From Desulfobacterales bacterium (GTDB taxonomy: Bacteria; Desulfobacterota; DSM-4660; Desulfatiglandales; JALVZP01), in the NCBI GenBank assembly GCA_027064285.1, contig JAMOPX010000095.1, positions 1 through 15,685 of the forward strand: a stretch of DNA of 15,685 nucleotides, read 5' to 3'. Within the stretch, counting starts at the first letter, position 1. Each line of letters begins with the position of its first letter. Under the pieces are notes generated by a model. It searched no databases, was not told where the DNA came from, and saw only the letters and a program-made list of their open reading frames with translations. Position numbers and translations under genes: made by a program. This document shows positions 1-5,278 of this stretch, piece after piece.

Positions 1-948
1 AAAGAGCCTATGCAGGCTGTCTCAAATGTAAAAGGTAGAATAATTATTACCTCTAATGCCACAGAAAAACAGGAGGCTGAGTATATAGTAAAAAATATAG
101 AAAAACTTGTAGGAGGCACATCTTATTTTTCTTTGGACAGCAAAACAGTTCAGTCCCATGAAGGAGAAGGTTTTGGCTTTGGAGATATTGCAGTGCTTTA
201 CAGGATAAATTCTATTGGTGATGAGATTGAATCTGCTTTTAAAAGAGCTGGAATACCTATAATAAGATCTGGTGAAGTCCCATTAAGAGAAATATATCCT
301 GTAAACATAATATATAGGCTGCTTCTTTATCTCGTGCATAAAAAGGAATTTTATTGGGAAAGATATGTAAGGCTTGTTTTAGACAGAAAGATTCTATCTT
401 GTAAGGATATAGATCAGATCCCTTTATCTCCTGTTTACGATACACTGAAAACTATACTGGATACTCATGCATTTGGGTTTGAAGAGGATGAGATCTCTTT
501 AAGGGCAGTAAATAAGATACTGGAAATGGCTTCTGAGCACAAAGGAGATCTATTATCCTTTTTAGATATTCTTTCTGCGGAGAGGGGGATAGACAATATT
601 GAGCTTATGGGAGATAGAGTAAGTCTTATGTCTCTTCATTCAGCAAAAGGCTTAGAGTGGCGAGCTGTATTTATAGTAGGTTGTGAAGAAGGTATAATCC
701 CGTGCACTTTATTTGGTGATACAGATATTGAAGAAGAAAAAAGGCTCTTCTATGTGGGAATTACCAGGGCAAAAGAGTTTCTTTTTCTTTCTTATGTGAA
801 AAAAAGGAGGATGGGTTCAAGAATATTGAATTTAGAACCCTCCTCTTTTCTTAAAAAGATTCCTGCCGAGCTCGTGGATAAAATTAAAAAAAGAAGAAGA
901 ACTATAAAACCCAAAAAAAGTCCTGCTCAGCTCAGTCTTTTTAACTAA
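1..948 (+). CDS. UvrD/PcrA-type DNA helicase, C-terminal part (5' end outside window)
   Basis: Superfamily 1 ATP-dependent DNA helicase, C-terminal half; the frame is open from the first base, so the gene begins before the window. Visible residues 60-70 (GDIAVLYR) are the conserved strand of the 2B/2A region. Residues ~206-219 (VSLMSLHSAKGLEW) are helicase motif V, and ~244-262 (EEEKRLFYVGITRAK) is motif VI, whose Arg contacts the ATP gamma-phosphate. About 315 residues are visible; motifs I-IV must lie upstream. A basic tail (KKRRRTIKPKK) ends in QLSLFN, and QLSLF matches the canonical beta-clamp-binding consensus QL[S/D]LF, suggesting recruitment to the DnaN clamp. The stop overlaps the stop of the convergent aldolase gene by 4 bases. 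A repair role (excision or mismatch repair, Rep-like) is inferred from the family; the exact member (UvrD, PcrA, Rep or a fusion) cannot be told without the N-terminus. Confidence 0.9.
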   Translation, partial: KEPMQAVSNVKGRIIITSNATEKQEAEYIVKNIEKLVGGTSYFSLDSKTVQSHEGEGFGFGDIAVLYRINSIGDEIESAFKRAGIPIIRSGEVPLREIYPVNIIYRLLLYLVHKKEFYWERYVRLVLDRKILSCKDIDQIPLSPVYDTLKTILDTHAFGFEEDEISLRAVNKILEMASEHKGDLLSFLDILSAERGIDNIELMGDRVSLMSLHSAKGLEWRAVFIVGCEEGIIPCTLFGDTDIEEEKRLFYVGITRAKEFLFLSYVKKRRMGSRILNLEPSSFLKKIPAELVDKIKKRRRTIKPKKSPAQLSLFN

Positions 949-2213
949 TCATCGTAATCTCCCTGAGCTGTTTGTTCTTCTTTTGCAAGTAATTTTGCTT
1001 TTTCTCTGATCTTTTCCTCTGTCCACTCTGAAGGATCTTCTATCCTTTCTGCTTTTGGCCCAAGATCATAGGAGCCTGCCTTAAGTATTTCCTCTATTGC
1101 CAAAGGAGCTGTATCTTTTGCATTGAAGACATCTACCAGCAAGTGATAAACAAAGTCTTCCACCCCTTTTGCCATCCTTTCCCTTATTTCACGAGGCTGT
1201 CTCAATATCCTGTTTTCAAAAGGAAGATTTAGTTTTTTATAATCTCCTCCTTTTAGATTGTGTTTTCTCGCATATTCCCTCATCTCTTCCCACAACTCTT
1301 CTGAAACGCCCTTACCCGGAATCTTTACAGGATTCCCTTCACTGTCCAGCTCTGCATTTCCATACTCATTTACTTTTACACCCCAAGAGATCATCTGAAG
1401 GGCTGTTGACACATTGGCTTTTGTGGTATTGGTCTTTTCTGCTATTTCTTTTAACAGCTCAAAACTGTTTCCAGAGGTTCCGTGCTGTGCTCCAGATACC
1501 CTGTACGGTTCTAATGCCGTGTGTATCTTTGCTGTAAGTTCCACATCAATTCCTCTGCCTGTTTTTTCTATACCATGGGTAGTTCCGTTGTTTAGAGCTA
1601 TCCAGTCAGGAAATATATTGTGAGCATTTAGACCTTTTATGAGGAACAGAGCCTCCTCAGGTGTAGAAAGACCTTCTTCTCCTTTTATCTCTCCTACTTC
1701 TGTTTCATATCCTGCCCATTTGGGTATATACTTGCTCAAGGTTATGTTTGCCAAAAGATTCTCATCATCTGGCATACTGGAGGCATCTATGGCAATAGAG
1801 GTTATGCCAGCATCAAACAGAGAAGGAATCTCGGTTTTTGCAATCTCTAAGTCCTGAGCACTTTTAATCTTGTAATGATCTGCATGCACCGCCACTGGCA
1901 CTGTAATGCCGAGCTCATTCATTACTGCGTCCACCTGTCTTGCTAAGTTCCAGTAGCTTACAGCGCAATACCCATCTACTCCACCTTCTGATTTTGCTAT
2001 CTCTATTATTATGCAGGCATTTGCCCTTTGAGCTGCCCTCAAGACTCCTCTTATAACAATGTGATTTCTGGCATTTGCAGCAATGGTCATGGCATTCCTT
2101 TTTTTGAGGAGTGCTCTGTCTATTACCTTGCCGCTTACTATAAGGGCTTTAGAATTCGGAAAAAGCCTTCTTATATTTGGTGTTCTTCCCAGCTCTAACG
2201 CCTTTTCAAACAT
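945..2213 (-). CDS. fba: Class II fructose-bisphosphate aldolase
   Basis: Zinc-dependent aldolase of the class II family, which interconverts fructose-1,6-bisphosphate with dihydroxyacetone phosphate and glyceraldehyde-3-phosphate in the cytosol. Numbering from the ATG at 2213, the HADH motif (110-113) corresponds to the catalytic Asp and first metal His of the E. coli enzyme. A GTTHG motif (~211-214) and QHGTSG (~243-248) carry the other two expected His ligands. The EVGEIKGEE stretch (~172-180) matches the acidic segment of the family. The protein is 422 residues, longer than the usual 300-360, with an extra C-terminal ~80 residues rich in Glu and Lys. A TTG at 2228 would add five residues, but GGAGGG lies inside that extension, 7 bases before the ATG, so ATG is chosen. 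The gene follows the DUF39 gene by 15 bases and is probably translated from the same message. An aldolase acting on a different sugar phosphate cannot be excluded, because the sequence is a divergent member. Confidence 0.85.
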   Translation of the reverse strand: MFEKALELGRTPNIRRLFPNSKALIVSGKVIDRALLKKRNAMTIAANARNHIVIRGVLRAAQRANACIIIEIAKSEGGVDGYCAVSYWNLARQVDAVMNELGITVPVAVHADHYKIKSAQDLEIAKTEIPSLFDAGITSIAIDASSMPDDENLLANITLSKYIPKWAGYETEVGEIKGEEGLSTPEEALFLIKGLNAHNIFPDWIALNNGTTHGIEKTGRGIDVELTAKIHTALEPYRVSGAQHGTSGNSFELLKEIAEKTNTTKANVSTALQMISWGVKVNEYGNAELDSEGNPVKIPGKGVSEELWEEMREYARKHNLKGGDYKKLNLPFENRILRQPREIRERMAKGVEDFVYHLLVDVFNAKDTAPLAIEEILKAGSYDLGPKAERIEDPSEWTEEKIREKAKLLAKEEQTAQGDYDD

Positions 2214-2220
2214 ATCTTTT

Positions 2221-2226
2221 CCCTCC
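2221..2226 (-). promoter_or_regulatory. Ribosome-binding site that fixes the aldolase start
   Basis: On the minus strand this reads GGAGGG, 7 bases before the ATG at 2213-2211. It lies downstream of the alternative TTG (2228-2226), so it can only serve the ATG. It occupies the short gap after the DUF39 stop codon. Confidence 0.75.
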
Positions 2227-2228
2227 AA

Positions 2229-3413
2229 TCAAGAATCCATCCATATCAGTTTTGCTCCCGGAAGCGGGGCAACTGGCTCTGTTAAGAGAAAATCTCCCTC
2301 TTCTATCTGCTTTTTCAAAAGCTCTGCTATCTCCTTTGCCTTTTTATATGAAGATACAGGTACTGTCTGTACCTCCTGTCCTCTAAACTTTATACTGCCT
2401 GTCTTCAGCTCTGCATAACTTACAACCCCAAGGGGCTTTGCTTCTCCTTTTGGATAGTCATTTCCATAGTCTATTATCCTTGTCATAATCTCTTCATCAG
2501 ATACACCCGTATATCTTGCTACTTCCTCGTTTACCACAGGTATAGGAACACCTATTCCAACCGCTAATGAACATCCATATCCAAGTATGCTAACACCTAC
2601 AATCCATTTTGAATTCATCTCTTTTAGATTCCCTGTTACCATAAGTGTTCCTGCTGGTTCTATGGGGATGCCATTTTCTGCTCTCTGAACATCATATTTA
2701 TATTGAGTTCCCGGACCTATTATGTATCCTTGAGCACCTCCCAAGAATATCCTTGTGCCAATACCAATGGTAAGAAAATAGGGATCATTAAACAAAGGAC
2801 TTAATTGGCCGGCAGTTGCATAATTTACATTTGTTCCATTGGGTTTGAGGACCCCCATGTATGTATACTTTGTCTTATTTGATAGATTAATAGCACAGTT
2901 GTAGTTCTGATAAGAATTCCTGGGATTTACCATGGTGGCATCTGAAATCTCTTTTAAATATATCTTTTTCCTGAGTTCTTTTTTTGGATAGCAGTCTGTT
3001 CCATAGGCTACTGCTTTTAATTCCACTTTTTTACCTGAGATAAGATCTTGAATAACATGTCCTCCACCATACCTGAACTGTCCAGGATGCACCTTATTTA
3101 ATGGATCATCCTCTGCCGGCTCAGTAGCACCTATGTATATGTCCACAGCAGCAAGACCTGCATAGGCTGGCACCCCATTAAGCCAGACCCTATACGCCTT
3201 TATGGATGGTTTTAAAGGGCCAAAGTTTAAAAATGCTCCAGAAGAACACATAGGAGAAAAAGTACCCGTAGTTACTACATCCACTTCTTTTGAAGCCTTT
3301 TTGGCCCCATGTTTTTTTACAATCTGTGCCATCTCCTCAGCGGTTACCACCACCACCTTACCACTTTTTATCTTTTCATTGATTTCTTTTATACTTTTTA
3401 TCCTTTCTGCCAT
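2229..3413 (-). CDS. DUF39 homocysteine biosynthesis protein
   Basis: Member of the DUF39/HcyBio family (the MA1821 type of Methanosarcina). That family is implicated in forming homocysteine from aspartate semialdehyde and sulfide, an alternative to the O-acyl-homoserine route of methionine synthesis. At 394 residues it is close to full family length. Recognisable stretches are TTGTFSPMCSSGAFLNFG (48-65), the PGQFRYGGGHVIQDL segment (110-124), a YGTDCYP motif (137-143), and a glycine-rich C-terminal half (ILGYGCSLAVGIGVPIP, roughly 274-290). Cys56 and Cys141 sit in conserved segments and are likely sulfur carriers by analogy with persulfide chemistry reported for the archaeal protein. The start is well supported: GGAGG lies 7 bases before ATG. 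In archaea the gene usually sits beside a NIL/ferredoxin partner (MA1822 type); here the next gene is an aldolase and no partner is visible. Confidence 0.85.
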   Translation of the reverse strand: MAERIKSIKEINEKIKSGKVVVVTAEEMAQIVKKHGAKKASKEVDVVTTGTFSPMCSSGAFLNFGPLKPSIKAYRVWLNGVPAYAGLAAVDIYIGATEPAEDDPLNKVHPGQFRYGGGHVIQDLISGKKVELKAVAYGTDCYPKKELRKKIYLKEISDATMVNPRNSYQNYNCAINLSNKTKYTYMGVLKPNGTNVNYATAGQLSPLFNDPYFLTIGIGTRIFLGGAQGYIIGPGTQYKYDVQRAENGIPIEPAGTLMVTGNLKEMNSKWIVGVSILGYGCSLAVGIGVPIPVVNEEVARYTGVSDEEIMTRIIDYGNDYPKGEAKPLGVVSYAELKTGSIKFRGQEVQTVPVSSYKKAKEIAELLKKQIEEGDFLLTEPVAPLPGAKLIWMDS

Positions 3414-3430
3414 TCCCTTTCCTCCACAAG

Positions 3431-3482
3431 GGATAATACCAATACTATTGTGTAAATATTTTTATAATGGATAATACCAATA
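3431..3482. repeat. Pair of 14-base direct repeats upstream of the DUF39 gene
   Basis: GGATAATACCAATA occurs at 3431-3444 and again at 3469-3482, 38 bases apart. Both copies lie in the 73-base gap between the DUF39 start codon and the tnpB remnant. The first copy ends only ~18 bases from the DUF39 start codon, so the pair could be operator sites for that operon or a by-product of transposition. No convincing -35/-10 pair for the minus strand stands out between them; the region is simply AT-rich. Confidence 0.7.
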
Positions 3483-3486
3483 TCAA

Positions 3487-3924
3487 TTATACATTCACCT
3501 TATAAATTTTAGCGTGGAAATCTATTATCCAGACTATCTCTTTTACTGTAAAAAATTCAATAAAAATTCTTCTAAAGAAAAATTTTAAAATAGTCAAGGA
3601 GAGATGGTTTTTCTTTTTCTTTAATTTTGGATAATTAGCCCTTCCTGCAAAGTAGTTTCTGTATGCCCTGTTCAGATCTCTTAAAGCCTGTTGAAGCGCC
3701 TGAGAGTGAATTTCACAAAGCCATGAAAATTCTTTTTTAAGCTCTACAAGCTCAGCACACTGTTTTGCATAGGTGGTTCTTTCCCTCCTCTGCCACCAGA
3801 AAAACTCTCTTTGAAGTAGCCCAAGATTATAAATAAGCCTGTATGCTCCAGCAAATTTCCACAGCTTCTCCTCTTTTCTCTTACCTTTGACCTTAAGCTT
3901 ATATCTGTATCTTCTCAATTGCAT
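3487..3924 (-). pseudogene. tnpB: Truncated IS200/IS605-type TnpB (OrfB) remnant
   Basis: The first ~105 residues match the N-terminal domain of IS605 OrfB/TnpB, the RNA-guided nuclease encoded by these elements. MQLRRYRYKLK opens the helix-turn-helix domain. AYRLIYNLGLLQREF (~27-41), IHSQALQQALRDLNRAYRNYF (78-98) and YPKLKKKKN (~99-107) follow in the usual order. After residue ~107 the match stops, and the remaining ~38 residues (FFFRRIFIEFF...) look like out-of-frame AT-rich sequence. At 145 residues against a usual ~370-420, the whole RuvC-like catalytic domain and zinc ribbon are missing, so it cannot act as a nuclease. The end of the reading frame runs into a degenerate right-end motif (3492-3528), suggesting an internal deletion that joined the N-terminal coding part to the element's end. 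No tnpA is present. Confidence 0.85.
3492..3528 (-). mobile_element. Degenerate IS605-type right end joined to the tnpB remnant
   Basis: Bases 3512-3528 match 4061-4077 at 13 of 17 positions (GCGTGGA followed by a similar AT-rich run). CATTCACC at 3492-3499 parallels CATTCATCC at 4026-4034. The hairpin found between these blocks in the second copy is missing here. The order matches that of the second copy, on the same strand as the tnpB remnant, so this is read as the remnant's own right end after deletion. Confidence 0.45.
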
Positions 3925-3966
3925 TTTGATATTGGTTATATTATTATTCTATCTACTATTCAAGAA

Positions 3967-4012
3967 TATATAAGCCTGTTTAAAAGGATTTTTCGAACAG
4001 GCGCTTATTATA
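3967..4012. repeat. Imperfect inverted repeat (hairpin) upstream of the tnpB remnant
   Basis: TATATAAGCCTGTT (3967-3980) pairs with AACAGGCGCTTATTATA (3996-4012). The pairing has a 7-base perfect core (GCCTGTT/AACAGGC), or alternatively TAAGC and CTGTT arms separated by a two-base bulge, with a ~15-base loop. There is no adjoining T-run, so it is a poor terminator candidate. Its place just 5' of tnpB on the minus strand would suit a left-end hairpin of an IS605-type element. Confidence 0.5.
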
Positions 4013-4077
4013 ATGAATGATACGCCATTCATCCCATAGCTGAAGCTTAGGGGCTTTCTGGCGTGGATTTCTGTAAT
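4013..4077 (-). mobile_element. Second IS200/IS605-type right-end / omega-RNA 3'-end-like segment
   Basis: On the minus strand the segment reads TCCACGCCAGAAAGCCCC, then a small stem-loop with arms CCCCTAAGC and GCTATGGG around TTCA, then GATGAATGGCGTATCATTCAT. This resembles the right end following tnpB genes, where the 3' part of the guide (omega) RNA is encoded. A 7-base palindrome (ATGAATG at 4013-4019, CATTCAT at 4026-4032) closes the segment. It lies 5' of the tnpB remnant rather than 3', so it belonged to another copy or was displaced. dnaN now starts 62 bases beyond it. The resemblance is from memory of the family's general layout. Confidence 0.45.
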
Positions 4078-4082
4078 TTTTC

Positions 4083-4091
4083 TGATATTTT
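4083..4091 (+). promoter_or_regulatory. Possible extended -10 element for dnaN
   Basis: TGATATTTT reads as TGn plus TATTTT, about 48 bases before the dnaN ATG. The bases 16-17 upstream (GTGGAT/TGGATT) are a weak -35 and fall inside the insertion-sequence remnant. This is a tentative call; no better plus-strand promoter is visible between 3925 and 4139. Confidence 0.25.
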
Positions 4092-4139
4092 AAAGTAATA
4101 AACAACATCTTTCACATTAACTAAGAAGAGAGGTGAATT

Positions 4140-5276
4140 ATGGAATTTAAAATAGACCGAGATCCATTTTTAAAAAGTATATCAAAAGCTTACAGTATTA
4201 CAGACAAAGGAAGCAACATGCCAATACTTTCTACAGTGCTTATCTCGACAAAAGGAGACAGTATAGATGTATTTGCTACTGATTTAGAAATTTCTTCTCA
4301 AGAAAATATTCCAGCAGAAGTTCTTTCAGAGGGAAGCACGGCTATTCCATGCAAGAAGCTTTTGGAAATAATTAGAGAAAGCAGTGGAGATAAGTTTTAT
4401 ATAAAAGAAGAAGAAAACCAAAGGATATTTATATCTGATGGAAATACAGAATTCAAACTTGCTTCTCTTCCTGCGGAAGAATTCATTATTACCTCTGAAC
4501 CCGAAAATCTGAAGTTCAGCACCATAGAGGCATCAGAGCTAAGGGATATGATAAAAAAGACCATATATAACCTCAGTACTGTAGAGGATATGGGATACAA
4601 GTTTTCTGGAATATTTGTTCAAAAAAAGGAAAAAGGGCAAGATGTATTTCTTAGATTTGTATCTACAGATGGTAGCAGGCTTTCATTAATAGATAAAAAA
4701 GTGCAGGGTATAGAAGAAATGGAGCTGGGAGAAGGGATATTTGTGCCTAAGAAAGGAATGATAGAAATCAATAAGATAGCTCAGGAAGGCGGGCCTGTAA
4801 GCATTGGATTAGGAAACAAGGATTTTATTGTAAAAAAAGAAAACAGAACCCTTATAATAAGACTTTTGGATGTAAAATTTCCAAATTATGAAGGAGCTAT
4901 TCCTAAGGATGAAGACATAAAATTCTCGATAAAAATTCAAAAAGACAGATTCATAGATGCCCTTAGAAGAATGCTTATCTTTACTACAGATGCCTATAAG
5001 TCTGTGATCCTTCTCATAAAGAATGACAAAATAGAGCTTATGTCTTCGAATATAGAAGTAGGAGAAGCACGGGAATCCATAGATATAGAATATGAAAAAG
5101 GTCAATTAGAAGAAGACATGAAAATCGCATTTAATCCAAGATTTTTTATTGATGCTGTTCAGCCTATGGAGAGTGACTTTATAACCTTGTCTTTTATTGA
5201 TAAAGATAAGGCTTGTATAATTAGAGGAAATGAAGATCCTTTTTATCTTTCTATAATAATGCCCATGAGGATTTAA
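4140..5276 (+). CDS. dnaN: DNA polymerase III beta subunit (sliding clamp)
   Basis: The processivity clamp forms a ring dimer on DNA and tethers the replicative polymerase and repair proteins. At 378 residues it is of normal length for three clamp domains of ~120 residues each. Family landmarks include the N-terminal MEFKIDRDPFLKSISKAYS segment, KGSNMPILSTVLI (~23-35), FVSTDGSRLSL near 172-182, FPNYEGAIP at ~246-254, and the C-terminal FYLSIIMPMRI that forms part of the peptide-binding pocket. AGAGGTGA (4129-4136) lies 3 bases before the ATG. dnaA is not upstream as it is in many bacteria; instead the preceding 215 bases hold insertion-sequence debris. gyrB follows 2 bases after the stop. Confidence 0.97.
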   Translation: MEFKIDRDPFLKSISKAYSITDKGSNMPILSTVLISTKGDSIDVFATDLEISSQENIPAEVLSEGSTAIPCKKLLEIIRESSGDKFYIKEEENQRIFISDGNTEFKLASLPAEEFIITSEPENLKFSTIEASELRDMIKKTIYNLSTVEDMGYKFSGIFVQKKEKGQDVFLRFVSTDGSRLSLIDKKVQGIEEMELGEGIFVPKKGMIEINKIAQEGGPVSIGLGNKDFIVKKENRTLIIRLLDVKFPNYEGAIPKDEDIKFSIKIQKDRFIDALRRMLIFTTDAYKSVILLIKNDKIELMSSNIEVGEARESIDIEYEKGQLEEDMKIAFNPRFFIDAVQPMESDFITLSFIDKDKACIIRGNEDPFYLSIIMPMRI

Positions 5277-5278
5277 AG

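Larger units (their letters stand above)
3476..3936. repeat. 11-base perfect inverted repeat bracketing the tnpB remnant
   Basis: ACCAATATCAA at 3476-3486 and its exact reverse complement TTGATATTGGT at 3926-3936. The left arm ends at the base next to the remnant's stop codon, and the right arm begins one base beyond its ATG. Only the similarity is seen; a transposon-end role is unproven, because TnpB-type elements normally lack terminal inverted repeats. Confidence 0.6.

Noticed and set aside
1169..1857. Plus-strand open frames inside the aldolase gene
   Set aside because: They are Ser/Leu/Pro-rich shadows of the minus-strand aldolase, with no ribosome-binding sites and no recognisable family.
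3202..3474. Plus-strand 90-residue frame over the DUF39 start
   Set aside because: It lies antisense to the well-supported DUF39 N-terminus and has no recognisable motif or ribosome-binding site.
3967..4012. Rho-independent terminator
   Set aside because: A stem is present but no T-run follows on either strand, the loop is long, and no gene ends immediately before it.
3925..4139. Replication origin next to dnaN
   Set aside because: No cluster of TTATCCACA-type DnaA boxes and no dnaA were seen; the hairpins here are better explained by insertion-sequence remains. One near-box at about 3451-3459 on the minus strand is not enough.
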